DNA of 29,029 nucleotides from a virus. The DNA lies in the IMG/VR virus record IMGVR_UViG_3300017730_000058, positions 1-29,029 of that record. One strand, 5' to 3'. This document shows, one piece after another, positions 21,913 through 28,977 of the stretch (the first letter of the stretch is position 1; each line of letters begins with the position of its first letter). The position numbers and the translations under genes were made by a program. The notes beneath the pieces are model-generated. The model ran no database searches, was not told the DNA's origin, and saw only the letters and a program-made list of their open reading frames with translations.

Positions 21913-22572
21913 TTAATTTTTCTTTATGTGTTTTTATATTAGATAATTCATTTTCTATGATCAAAAAGCAATCAGTAGTAAATACATCTACAGAATTTAA
22001 CTCCGATGCTAAAGGAACATTATAGTTTTTAACTAAATAAAAATCTTCAATCATGTCCCAACACCACTGTGGAATAATATTAAGAGGCTCACAAAAAAAA
22101 GGCATTTGATAAAATAAAGATTGGCCAACTCCAAACTTTTGTGTTGCATCTTCTGATAAAATTCTATCAATTTCATCAAATATATCTCCTTTGTCTTTAT
22201 ATTCGACTGCTCTTTTTAGAGTAGGCGACTGAGCGGTATATGGGAGGAGTAAACCAGTGCTTGGTAATCCTAAAGCAGAAAACCAAAGTGCAGTTCTCAG
22301 TCGCCAGTTTCTAAAGGGCTTTCAAAACCCATATAACTGTTTATTATAGTCATCAAAACTTCATCTTCTTGCAATGCGCTTAATCCACTTAGCACTTTTT
22401 CGGCTTTCTTTTCATTTTCAAAAGCTATTAGTGCAAATTCATCTGCTAGGTCATGCATTTGTTCCATGTCTTCACTAGCAAATATAGATTTAACTTTTCT
22501 ATATAAGCCTCTCCTTTGTTTTCTGCTCATATCTTTGCATTCAAACTGTCCGTGTTTAGTATCAACTATCAT
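21902..22572 (-). CDS. tail assembly chaperone, -1 frameshifted long form (GT-like)
   Basis: The gene is read as a -1 frameshift product. The first 87 codons are shared with the short chaperone, and then 136 codons continue in the -1 frame from 22312 to TAA at 21902, giving about 223 residues. The extension begins RNWRLRTALWFSALG, has an amphipathic middle and includes the segment from MPFFCEPLN onward, which would otherwise look like a 67-residue orphan gene. In the -1 frame a TGA lies at 22324-22322, so the shift can only occur between 22321 and 22300, and the only canonical heptamer there is CCCTTTA. G/GT-type chaperones bind the tape measure while the tail tube assembles. Confidence 0.85.
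22297..22572 (-). CDS. tail assembly chaperone, short form (G-like)
   Basis: The product is 91 residues from ATG at 22572 with GGGAGG upstream. It is helical and acidic (MSRKQRRGLYRKVKSIF, then MHDLADEFALIAFENEKKA), similar in size and style to lambda gpG-type chaperones. It ends at TGA 22299-22297. It lies between the tail tube and tape measure genes, the conserved place for this function. Its 3' end carries the frameshift site. Confidence 0.8.
   Translation of the reverse strand: MIVDTKHGQFECKDMSRKQRRGLYRKVKSIFASEDMEQMHDLADEFALIAFENEKKAEKVLSGLSALQEDEVLMTIINSYMGFESPLETGD
22312..22318 (-). promoter_or_regulatory. programmed -1 ribosomal frameshift site (CCCTTTA)
   Basis: On the minus strand, CCCTTTA is read as C CCT TTA in the zero frame and slips to CCC TTT with AGA as the next codon. 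It fits the X XXY YYZ rule. The nearby heptamer GGGTTTT (22330-22324) is unusable because the -1 frame hits TGA directly after it. Confidence 0.85.
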
Positions 22573-22590
22573 TATTTCCTCCCGTTTTTA

Positions 22591-23604
22591 TTAAGTTAAT
22601 TTAACGTTGATTAATTTCTGAGTTCCTGTCGCCGTTCCTTGAAATGGTAGTTCTATAAAAACACCACCTTCACTACCTAAATCTACATTATGACCAGTAT
22701 ATTTAGCTTGAGGTATTTCAAAGAATATATTTGTTGCGCTACTGCCTCCTGCTGATCCTTCATCTCCAACTAAAATTGATTTTGAAGTTCCTGCTAAAAA
22801 GAAAGGTAGTTGAGCTACAGAAGTATCATCCATCTTAACATTTATAGAACCAGTAACATCTACTCTGTCCCTTACATAATCTTCGGGCTCACCATCGTTA
22901 CTATTAATATTTACAAAACCAACTCTTGTAGCAGGGTTTGAAATAGTAACAGAAAAAGCCTTTGAAGTTATTTGAGTTGTCGCTACTTCGACTGCATGGC
23001 AATCATGTAAACCAAACGCAAATGCAGTATTAGTTCCAGTTGAACCATCTGCAACTGCATTGGTTCCTATTACTGGCCTAAAGCCTGAGTACATAGTGCC
23101 ACTTGCTCTTAATCTACCACCATTTGTTCCCATGTCCATTGACAAAGTTAATTCAGATACTACAGCGGAGTGTAGTAATCTAGTTTCACTAGCGTCAGGG
23201 CTTACTAAAGTCACCTGCAAAGAAAAGTCTGGAGCAGAAGTTCCATTAACATATTGAGCAGAATGTCCGTGATTACCTGCAATACTTATTAAGCCATCTG
23301 TTCCATCTACTTCCATTGCAGACCTGAGTAATAATTGTAAAATTGGCTCTGAATCTACAAGGTAATCAAAACTCCAGGTATAAAACCCGCCATTTTGTGT
23401 TGTAAATACATCTGTTTCTCTAAAAACTTTTTGACCAGTTCTTGGTAAAAATTCTTGTGTTACTCCAGATGAAAAATCAATATCATTTATAGTTTCTAAG
23501 TTCATTCTAAATAAGGTACCATCACTGTTTTGAGTAGCAGTTCCCTGAGCTGCACCGTGTTGCCCTATATAACATAAAAACTGATTGTTTGAATATGTAG
23601 CCAT
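22591..23604 (-). CDS. major tail tube protein
   Basis: The product is 337 residues, beta-rich with few cysteines. The N-terminal half contains LFRMNLETINDIDFSSG and the middle AFSVTISNPATRVGFVN. The length and the two-domain beta layout, with an added Ig-like or insertion domain rich in Ser, Gly and Thr, fit siphophage tail tube proteins. It is immediately upstream (in transcription) of the chaperone pair and tape measure, which is the classic position. The ribosome site is AAAGGAG. Confidence 0.75.
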   Translation of the reverse strand: MATYSNNQFLCYIGQHGAAQGTATQNSDGTLFRMNLETINDIDFSSGVTQEFLPRTGQKVFRETDVFTTQNGGFYTWSFDYLVDSEPILQLLLRSAMEVDGTDGLISIAGNHGHSAQYVNGTSAPDFSLQVTLVSPDASETRLLHSAVVSELTLSMDMGTNGGRLRASGTMYSGFRPVIGTNAVADGSTGTNTAFAFGLHDCHAVEVATTQITSKAFSVTISNPATRVGFVNINSNDGEPEDYVRDRVDVTGSINVKMDDTSVAQLPFFLAGTSKSILVGDEGSAGGSSATNIFFEIPQAKYTGHNVDLGSEGGVFIELPFQGTATGTQKLINVKLT

Positions 23605-23789
23605 TATTTATCTCCTTTAGCTTTTTCAACCATTTTATTTTTTATTAATTTGGTTGGTTCAAAATCAAGCTCTACTTTTTCACCTCGTGATAGTCTTGCG
23701 TGATTATCTTGTCCCAACCCCTCATAGTTATTAAAGGCATCTACATCAAAAGCTGAAGTTGCCTTATATTTTCCTTTTTTATTAGCCAT
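23604..23789 (-). CDS. small tail-region protein, hypothetical
   Basis: The product is 61 residues and basic, with MANKKGKYKATSAFDVDAF then LSRGEKVELDFEPTKLIKNK. It shares TAATG with the tail tube gene and is preceded by GGAGAAAC. The position suggests a tail assembly or connector accessory, but I do not recognise a family. Confidence 0.6.
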   Translation of the reverse strand: MANKKGKYKATSAFDVDAFNNYEGLGQDNHARLSRGEKVELDFEPTKLIKNKMVEKAKGDK

Positions 23790-23800
23790 TGATGTTTCTC

Positions 23801-24223
23801 CTATATTATTTCAATGTTAGTGCAATTAAATGTGGCTACAGCTCTTAATATATCTGCGTTGTCTGTATCTCTTTCATAATCAATGCTTTCAATACCAGCA
23901 TCAAACCAAGCATCGCCACTAGAATAGCTCATGTTGTTAAATATAACTGTTTTTAGTCTTTCCATAGTGTTAGAAACTTGTTTTATATCGTTTTTATTAT
24001 AAGTACCACCAATTTTTATTTCATACGCTATTTCTATTGTATAACGCCTTTCAATTCCATCGTGTAAATGCCCTACTAATTCATCCGAAACTGGTAATAT
24101 TAAAAAGGAGTGATTGCCTCTATGCTGATCATAAAATACAGGGCTATTAAACTCACCATTTATTAAGGTCTCTAAAGACTGTAAAATTTTATCATAAATA
24201 ATATTTGTAAAATTAGTTGGCAT
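23801..24223 (-). CDS. tail terminator-like protein
   Basis: The product is 140 residues with an alpha/beta layout: NIIYDKILQSLETLING, then SFLILPVSDELVGH and RYTIEIAYEIKIGG. This resembles small siphophage tail terminator/completion proteins that cap the tube (lambda gpU-type and HK97 gp10-like). It lies between the connector gene and the tail tube gene, which fits. Family match moderate. Confidence 0.65.
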   Translation of the reverse strand: MPTNFTNIIYDKILQSLETLINGEFNSPVFYDQHRGNHSFLILPVSDELVGHLHDGIERRYTIEIAYEIKIGGTYNKNDIKQVSNTMERLKTVIFNNMSYSSGDAWFDAGIESIDYERDTDNADILRAVATFNCTNIEII

Positions 24224-25212
24224 TATTTTCTCGTCATTTGTACTCTTTTAATAGGCGTAAACATCTGATCAGTTACTCCACTAATTTCTAATTCAAACTC
24301 ATCAGAAGTAGTATATACACCAGCTGAAAATCTAACCCACATACCATGCCCTACTAGTTGCCAATAACAATCAATTAGTTCATTAGTTGCCATTGCTTCT
24401 AGTTTTAATCCGTTTTCATTTCCTATAAAAGAATTAAATTTAACTGTTGTATTTGAAGTACCTTCTTGAATTGTCCCACCATTACTAATTATAATTTTTA
24501 TTTTATCCCAAGAATAACTTGGAGTGCCTTTTACATCTACAATTCCACCTGTTGAATTAGCGTTCTGAGTTATTGTTCTTAATATACCACGTTTTTTATA
24601 TTCACTTTCACTTGAATAGAGGTGTATTTGACCTGTTCTGAGCATGTCTAGCCAACCATTACCTTGCTCATTAATGACTTGATTTTTAATTTCGTTTGCT
24701 TTCTCTACATCATAAGGTCTAATTAAAGACTCAACTGCCATAACAGCGGTACTTCTTACAATTATTTCAGGAAAATCTGAACCAGATACATCTTGAGTAC
24801 CAACTCCTTTATTTGGGTATATAGGAAAAGGTAAGTATGAGCGAATAAAGTCACTTGCTCTTTTTACTGCGTCAGTTTTTAAAGTTGCCCAATCACTAGA
24901 GGATTCAATCACGCTAGAGTTTAATGTATTAGCACTTCCTCCGCTTTGATACAGTTCTAATAAATCTGTTGAAGCAGTATATTTATATTCATTATTTTCG
25001 TTTGGAGTATCTGTTACTGCGGTTAATTCTTGCCCGTCTAAGTATAGCTGACCACTAACATCTCCACTATTATATAAATAAAATAGATGCGTTGTTCCGC
25101 TTGCTGTCCAATTACTAGGCAGTAATCTTTTTCCGTCATATTGTGATAAATAAGGCTCTATAAATAATAAATCAGTTGTTGTATTACAATAACTTGTTTC
25201 GTATGTACTCAT
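24223..25212 (-). CDS. head-tail connector-like protein with C-terminal beta extension
   Basis: The product is 329 residues. The middle carries DAVKRASDFIRSYLPFPI, then PEIIVRSTAVMAVESLI and GNGWLDMLRTGQIHL, a helical connector pattern (gp6/gp15-like, with similarity to DUF1320-type proteins). The N- and C-terminal parts are beta-rich, with the C-terminus (GTIQEGTSNTTVKFN, then GHGMWVRFSAGVY) probably an Ig-like or decoration domain. This join of connector and beta domain in one gene is somewhat long for the family. It overlaps the metallophosphoesterase stop (ATGA). Confidence 0.65.
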   Translation of the reverse strand: MSTYETSYCNTTTDLLFIEPYLSQYDGKRLLPSNWTASGTTHLFYLYNSGDVSGQLYLDGQELTAVTDTPNENNEYKYTASTDLLELYQSGGSANTLNSSVIESSSDWATLKTDAVKRASDFIRSYLPFPIYPNKGVGTQDVSGSDFPEIIVRSTAVMAVESLIRPYDVEKANEIKNQVINEQGNGWLDMLRTGQIHLYSSESEYKKRGILRTITQNANSTGGIVDVKGTPSYSWDKIKIIISNGGTIQEGTSNTTVKFNSFIGNENGLKLEAMATNELIDCYWQLVGHGMWVRFSAGVYTTSDEFELEISGVTDQMFTPIKRVQMTRK

Positions 25213-26285
25213 TTTTTATATCTCTTCCTTTTAAATTTTAAATAATCTGCAGCTTCATAAGGATTAAAAAATAAAGTAATCAGTCTATTGTCGTCATCAT
25301 CATATTGAGGGTCAATTATTGTTACTGGAGCATTAAAGATATTTTTATCATCTAACCCTAATTTATTAGCATATTCATCCATATTTTTAAATGATGCTAC
25401 TTGTATTGCGTGACTTATTAATCCACTAGCGGGGTCCTTTAATACTTGATAACCCGAAACGTGAGTATGTCCAGCAGTTAATATATGATCACGCCATCCT
25501 GTTTGTACCGCTCTACTAATTGCGTGAGCCGTGTTCCACATCGAGTTCCCCTTAAACTGATGTCTAGCGTTAATGCGAACACATTTCCCATTAGGGAACC
25601 TTAAATTCATTCTTGCGCCATGTTGCTTATATAAAGTGTTTTTATCTCTCATAATAAAATCTAAAGGATCACCATCTCCTGACCAAACATCGTGATTTCC
25701 AGCTATTAAATAAAGCCATTGAATACTATTTAAAAAGTGCTCAGATATCATCCAGGATTCTTTTGCAGTAGTTGATTGTTGTCCATGTAGTGCTTTTAGT
25801 CTACCAACCCAATTGTTTTGAATATCACCTAAATTTCCTGCAAACAAACCTTCCGTATCTTTAATTAAGTCACATAAAGAATAAATTTCAGCTAAGTCTG
25901 TTCCATCATCATCTACATGCGGATCACCAAAATGACAAATTCCTACTGGTCCATGTATATTTACTCTCACGTCAATTAATTTTCTTTGCTTATATGCTTC
26001 ATATTTTTGAACGTATCTTTTTTTCCTATACTTAATAATATCATCAATGTTCATTTCTTCAAGAGGTAAATCTTGAACATTAAACTCACTTTTTTCTATT
26101 ATTATAGGATTCAAAGTTTTAGTTCCGCAATCTGTACACATCCAGCGTTGTCTTTTTCTATTATTTTTCCAGTATTGCCAGCCATCTTTTCTAATATTCT
26201 CTGTGTTACATTTAGGGCATCCAACATAATTTCCATCGGCATCTTTTGCTCTTTTTTTAGTAATTCCATTAGGTTGTTTACCCAT
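25209..26285 (-). CDS. zinc-ribbon/metallophosphoesterase fusion
   Basis: The product is 358 residues. Residues 20-60 form a zinc ribbon of InsA type (C23, C26, C50, C53: CPKC then RWMCTDCG), seen in IS1-like transposases as a DNA-binding start. The rest is a calcineurin-like phosphoesterase: GDPHVDDDG (120-128), NLGDIQNN, AGNHDVW (195-201), RH at 241-242 and GHTHVSG (272-278), giving a complete two-metal site. A DNA-binding ribbon plus phosphatase or nuclease fold suggests a DNA end- or strand-processing enzyme, or a phosphodiesterase. It lies in the connector operon, an unusual place. The substrate is unknown. Confidence 0.85.
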   Translation of the reverse strand: MGKQPNGITKKRAKDADGNYVGCPKCNTENIRKDGWQYWKNNRKRQRWMCTDCGTKTLNPIIIEKSEFNVQDLPLEEMNIDDIIKYRKKRYVQKYEAYKQRKLIDVRVNIHGPVGICHFGDPHVDDDGTDLAEIYSLCDLIKDTEGLFAGNLGDIQNNWVGRLKALHGQQSTTAKESWMISEHFLNSIQWLYLIAGNHDVWSGDGDPLDFIMRDKNTLYKQHGARMNLRFPNGKCVRINARHQFKGNSMWNTAHAISRAVQTGWRDHILTAGHTHVSGYQVLKDPASGLISHAIQVASFKNMDEYANKLGLDDKNIFNAPVTIIDPQYDDDDNRLITLFFNPYEAADYLKFKRKRYKK

Positions 26286-26712
26286 CTATTAACTCAAAAT
26301 GTAGTAAATCATCAAATCCATTATCAGAGGTCGTTCTAATTTCTTTTCCCATCATTACGTTTTTATCAAGACTAGGAGATGACCAGTCTCCACCCCAACG
26401 AACATTTACGCCCATCATTGCCGATATACCTAGAACAAATCCACCTAGATAATGCCAATCATCTCTGTTTTCCCAGTCTATTTTTTTTGTTTTAAAATTA
26501 TAAGGTGCAATATCAACCGCTAATCCCTGTACGTGTTTACCAAACTTGGTCTTAGATTTTCCTTGCGCCAACAATTCATTTTGTCTAGCCTGACTGCGCA
26601 ATCCTTCTATAATTGTAATATCATAATACTTTACTACTTTTTGTAGTACAGCTACAAGTCTAGGGTCCACGCCTTTCAGTCTTTTCATACTTCTTCGACC
26701 AAGTTTTGGCAT
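26278..26712 (-). CDS. M15-family peptidase, probable endolysin
   Basis: I take the ATG at 26712, where GGAG lies eight bases upstream and the holin-like gene stop is two bases away. A longer in-frame start at 26754 lacks a ribosome site. The product is 144 residues with the M15 zinc peptidase signature: GLRSQARQNELLAQG (37-51), GKHVQGLAVDI (58-68; ligands H60 and D67) and LLHFELIDG (136-144; H138). These enzymes cut peptide bridges of peptidoglycan (L-alanyl-D-glutamate or D-Ala-type). There is no signal peptide, so export depends on a holin; three membrane proteins lie just upstream. Confidence 0.85.
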   Translation of the reverse strand: MPKLGRRSMKRLKGVDPRLVAVLQKVVKYYDITIIEGLRSQARQNELLAQGKSKTKFGKHVQGLAVDIAPYNFKTKKIDWENRDDWHYLGGFVLGISAMMGVNVRWGGDWSSPSLDKNVMMGKEIRTTSDNGFDDLLHFELIDG

Positions 26713-26713
26713 A

Positions 26714-26947
26714 TTATTTTCTCCAAACCATTTTAATCGCTTCAGATAATACATCCATACATTCTTTTGCTATTTTTTGCTCTTCTTCTTTTGTAACTTT
26801 TCCATCAGCTTTTGCTTCTCTGTATGTTTCTGCTACATCTTGCAAAGATTTCAAAAGCATTCTCCATTTAGTTGCGACCATTGTTGCTAATCCACCTAAA
26901 ATTATTGCGATTAAATACGCAGCATTTTCCCAATTTAACCAATCCAT
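26714..26947 (-). CDS. holin-like small membrane protein
   Basis: The product is 77 residues: one transmembrane segment near the N-terminus (AAYLIAIILGGLATMVATKW), followed by a charged helix (VAETYREAKADGKVTKEEEQK). It is directly upstream of the peptidase, a usual holin position, with a strong ribosome site (AAAGGAGAG). One transmembrane segment with a cytoplasmic charged tail fits a class III or pinholin-type holin. Alternative: a membrane coiled-coil partner. Confidence 0.65.
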   Translation of the reverse strand: MDWLNWENAAYLIAIILGGLATMVATKWRMLLKSLQDVAETYREAKADGKVTKEEEQKIAKECMDVLSEAIKMVWRK

Positions 26948-26948
26948 A

Positions 26949-27188
26949 TTATTTACTCTCCTTTAGTGTTTCTTTAATTTCCGCAATATCTTCTATAATT
27001 ACATCTAACTTATACTCAATTAATTCCCTATCCGCTATTATTTCACGCTTATCTGCCTTCAAATCAAGTGTTTCTTCAATTATTCGAATGTCGTATCGCA
27101 TGAAACCAAAAGCAAGTATTACAGAGCATATTATTGTTAAGATAGTTACTACATTCTCTATTGAAATATTTGTATTTAATTTTACCAT
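26949..27188 (-). CDS. membrane protein with C-terminal coiled coil (holin/spanin-like)
   Basis: The product is 79 residues: a short start, one hydrophobic helix (ENVVTILTIICSVILAFG), then a charged coiled coil (ETLDLKADKREIIADRELIE, then EDIAEIKETLKE). It resembles i-spanin or holin-accessory proteins. It overlaps the basic protein gene upstream. Role inferred from topology and lysis context. Confidence 0.6.
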   Translation of the reverse strand: MVKLNTNISIENVVTILTIICSVILAFGFMRYDIRIIEETLDLKADKREIIADRELIEYKLDVIIEDIAEIKETLKESK

Positions 27189-27466
27189 TTTACTTTATTT
27201 GCCCAGTAAGCAGCACTCATTTTTCCTTTAGCAATATTTTTAGCATGCCTTGCTTTAAATGATTTGCGTCTTGCTTTTTGTTTTTTAGTTTTAGGATTTT
27301 TTCCAGCTCCACTAACGCCTTGTTGTCCAAAGCGGATAGTTTTTATTTTATTACCTTCTTTAGCTACAACTACATGTGAGCTACTTCGATGATTCGGAGT
27401 CCTTTTTGGCTTATTAAAGCCAGATACTCCTGCTCTTTTTAGTCTCGGGTCTTTTTTTGCTGGCAT
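27182..27466 (-). CDS. small basic protein, family unknown
   Basis: The product is 94 residues, very basic: MPAKKDPRLKRAGVSGFNKP then TIRFGQQGVSGAG and KARRKSFKARHAKNIAKGKM, ending AAYWANKVKW. The 'IRFGQQGV-SGAG-x-x-(P/K)-K...RRKSFKARHAKNI-x-KGKMSAAYWANK-x-KW' pattern is one I recognise from many phages and some large DNA viruses (DUF5872/DUF6321-like), function unknown, probably DNA or RNA binding. It precedes the lysis genes and overlaps the next. The ribosome site is GGGGAT. Confidence 0.7.
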   Translation of the reverse strand: MPAKKDPRLKRAGVSGFNKPKRTPNHRSSSHVVVAKEGNKIKTIRFGQQGVSGAGKNPKTKKQKARRKSFKARHAKNIAKGKMSAAYWANKVKW

Positions 27467-27474
27467 ATTATCCC

Positions 27475-27792
27475 CTAGTGCTTCCCATTTAACCTACTAA
27501 TCACACCTTTTATTTCCGATACTTGATTATCAAGGTCGTTTATTTCTTTAGTTAAAGAATCAAATTTCCTATCTAATTTATCGTCAGATTGATTCCATCT
27601 GCTAATTAATTTTATGATCATCCCTTCAGTATTTTCTAAAGTTTCACTTTGACCCCTGTTTTCTGTTTTTAAGTCTGCTAAATTTTCTGCCTGTTCTAAC
27701 CCTCTTTTGTTCAAAGAGTAAACCATATACACTAGCAAAGCTCCTACAACACCTATCATCCCTGCTTCGCTGTAAACTTCTAAAAAATTCAT
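27475..27792 (-). CDS. membrane-anchored coiled-coil protein (BhlA/holin-like)
   Basis: The product is 105 residues: one N-terminal transmembrane helix (AGMIGVVGALLVYMVYSL) and a long charged coiled coil (LKTENRGQSETLENTEGM, then FDSLTKEINDLDNQVSEI). This layout resembles BhlA/UviB-type holins and i-spanin-like proteins. It overlaps the small zinc-knuckle gene (ATGA). Role in lysis is inferred from topology and neighbours. Confidence 0.65.
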   Translation of the reverse strand: MNFLEVYSEAGMIGVVGALLVYMVYSLNKRGLEQAENLADLKTENRGQSETLENTEGMIIKLISRWNQSDDKLDRKFDSLTKEINDLDNQVSEIKGVISRLNGKH

Positions 27793-27908
27793 TTTTTATT
27801 ACCTCTATATGCCGTTATTTCTTCTTTTTGACATTCTTTACATAATCCGTTAAATCTTTTTAAGCATTTTTTATTACATATCATACAAATAAAATCAATT
27901 AATTTCAT
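27789..27908 (-). CDS. 39-residue zinc-knuckle mini-protein
   Basis: ATG at 27908 overlaps the preceding TGA (ATGA), and its own TGA overlaps the next ATG. The product begins MKLIDFICMICNKKCLKRF and ends with GLCKECQKEE, so it has two CxxC knuckles about 13 residues apart, one more Cys, and a basic C-terminus. The chain of four-base overlaps makes it likely to be translated. Function unknown. Confidence 0.65.
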   Translation of the reverse strand: MKLIDFICMICNKKCLKRFNGLCKECQKEEITAYRGNKK

Positions 27909-28063
27909 TTAACTCTTCGCAACTCTTTGTTAATAAAATAACTATGTTCAATGTCATCTAATTCCACTCTTGTATCTTCTATCCACCAATTATTAGGTGC
28001 TATTTTTTTCTTTTTTTCTTCCCCCAAGATAAGGGATTTAAATTTAATTCCTTTGAATACCAT
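27905..28063 (-). CDS. 52-residue hypothetical protein overlapping the membrane gene
   Basis: ATG at 28063, inside the 3' end of the 108-residue gene in another frame, to TGA overlapping the next start. The product begins MVFKGIKFKSLILGEEKKKK, then has IAPNNWWIEDTRVELDDIEH and ends LRRVK. The well-balanced second half suggests a real protein. The first 20 residues overlap a codon-constrained A-rich tract. The ribosome site is weak, so it may depend on coupling. Function unknown. Confidence 0.55.
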   Translation of the reverse strand: MVFKGIKFKSLILGEEKKKKIAPNNWWIEDTRVELDDIEHSYFINKELRRVK

Positions 28064-28326
28064 TCTATTTCTTTTTCCATTTGAGCAATTTTTGCTTCTT
28101 CGTTTTCTATATGCTTATTGACAAGCTCTTCAATTTCGGTATCAGCAAGTTCAACTCTCCGCTCAAGCTCTCCAATTCTGTTTTCAATTTGCAAGTACGA
28201 ATAAACAAGCCCAGCGACAAATACAAGCACTTGCATAAGCCACTTAATATTAATAGATATAACAGCGTTGTCACTGACCATAGTTCCACGATAGCTCCTT
28301 GCCGTTTTAGGTTTGCCATCACTCAT
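28000..28326 (-). CDS. membrane-anchored coiled-coil protein
   Basis: The product is 108 residues: a basic start (MSDGKPKTARSYRGTMVSD), one transmembrane segment (KWLMQVLVFVAGLVYSYL), then an acidic coiled coil (IGELERRVELADTEIEELV) and a basic tail (SWGKKKRKK). It shares ATGA with the lipoprotein gene upstream. The layout fits an i-spanin-like or holin-accessory protein paired with the preceding lipoprotein, which could be an o-spanin. Confidence 0.7.
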   Translation of the reverse strand: MSDGKPKTARSYRGTMVSDNAVISINIKWLMQVLVFVAGLVYSYLQIENRIGELERRVELADTEIEELVNKHIENEEAKIAQMEKEIEWYSKELNLNPLSWGKKKRKK

Positions 28327-28442
28327 ACCTCATATCCAGCTACGCTCCAACCACTATCACAGCTTCCAATAAGTATTAAACCGCCAAGCACTATAAATAA
28401 AAATGCTATTATAGAGATGTAATCTTTCCAATCTTCACTCAC
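28323..28442 (-). CDS. 39-residue lipoprotein-like small protein (candidate o-spanin)
   Basis: GTG at 28442 overlaps the end of the 180-residue gene, and the TGA overlaps the next ATG (ATGA). The sequence is MSEDWKDY followed by a hydrophobic stretch (ISIIAFLFIVLGGLILIGSC) and then DSGWSVAGYEV. LIGSC resembles a lipobox with Cys at residue 28, so about 12 residues would remain after cleavage, very short for an o-spanin. A plain small membrane protein is the alternative. No strong ribosome site; translation is likely coupled. Confidence 0.5.
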   Translation of the reverse strand: MSEDWKDYISIIAFLFIVLGGLILIGSCDSGWSVAGYEV

Positions 28443-28977
28443 CAGACCACTCATCTTTTTTCATTTCTTCTAAACATTCACTATGCGATAAAGCTGTAAC
28501 GCCACTAACTCCTTTGACTTGGTCTAAAGTTCCATCTGATATTGCTAATTCATATTTAACAAGAACCTTTGTATTGTCTTTGTTCCATCTTGGACTACCA
28601 AGTTTTCCATGTTTAAACGCACATTCCTTCCATGTTGGCGATTGCAATGTCGTAGTATCCACTTCTTGAGTTGTATACTTATACTCTTCTTCAACTTGTG
28701 GTACAGAATGAGGCTCTACCATGAGTTTTTCAAGTAGTTCTGCTTTGGTATCGCTTGAAGAATAATCTACCTCACAATCATCCATATACGTTTTTATTTC
28801 AGCCTTTGTGTTATCATCTGATGGGTAGTAATCATATTTGTCTACCATTCTTGTAGCAGTTTTCTCTACATCTTTATAAGTGTATTCATTCCAAGACAAT
28901 CTATCCGCAGTTTTGAGTTTGCTTGGTAATGCTGACTCCCATTTAGCTTTTGTTAATATTAAATATGTATTAGTCAT
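28435..28977 (-). CDS. hypothetical protein with HeH/LEM-like (SAP-like) motif
   Basis: The product is 180 residues. Residues 57-86 (TKAEIKTYMDDCEVDY, then SDTKAELLEKL) match the HeH/LEM-like helix-extended-loop-helix motif that phages use for binding DNA or protein. The C-terminal part has a basic/aromatic stretch (WKECAFKHGKLGSPRW) and a short beta region (KVLVKYELAIS). It is the first complete gene of the window in transcription order. It overlaps the partial gene upstream. Virion or late function possible; not assigned. Confidence 0.65.
   Translation of the reverse strand: MTNTYLILTKAKWESALPSKLKTADRLSWNEYTYKDVEKTATRMVDKYDYYPSDDNTKAEIKTYMDDCEVDYSSSDTKAELLEKLMVEPHSVPQVEEEYKYTTQEVDTTTLQSPTWKECAFKHGKLGSPRWNKDNTKVLVKYELAISDGTLDQVKGVSGVTALSHSECLEEMKKDEWSGE

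Noticed and set aside
21902-22105. Independent 67-residue gene beginning MPFFCEPLN
   Set aside because: Its ATG has no ribosome site, and the same frame extends upstream without stops to the frameshift window. It is better explained as the C-terminal part of the frameshifted chaperone.
22324-22330. GGGTTTT as the frameshift heptamer
   Set aside because: In the -1 frame the next codon after the slip is TGA, so no extension could be made. CCCTTTA downstream has no such problem.
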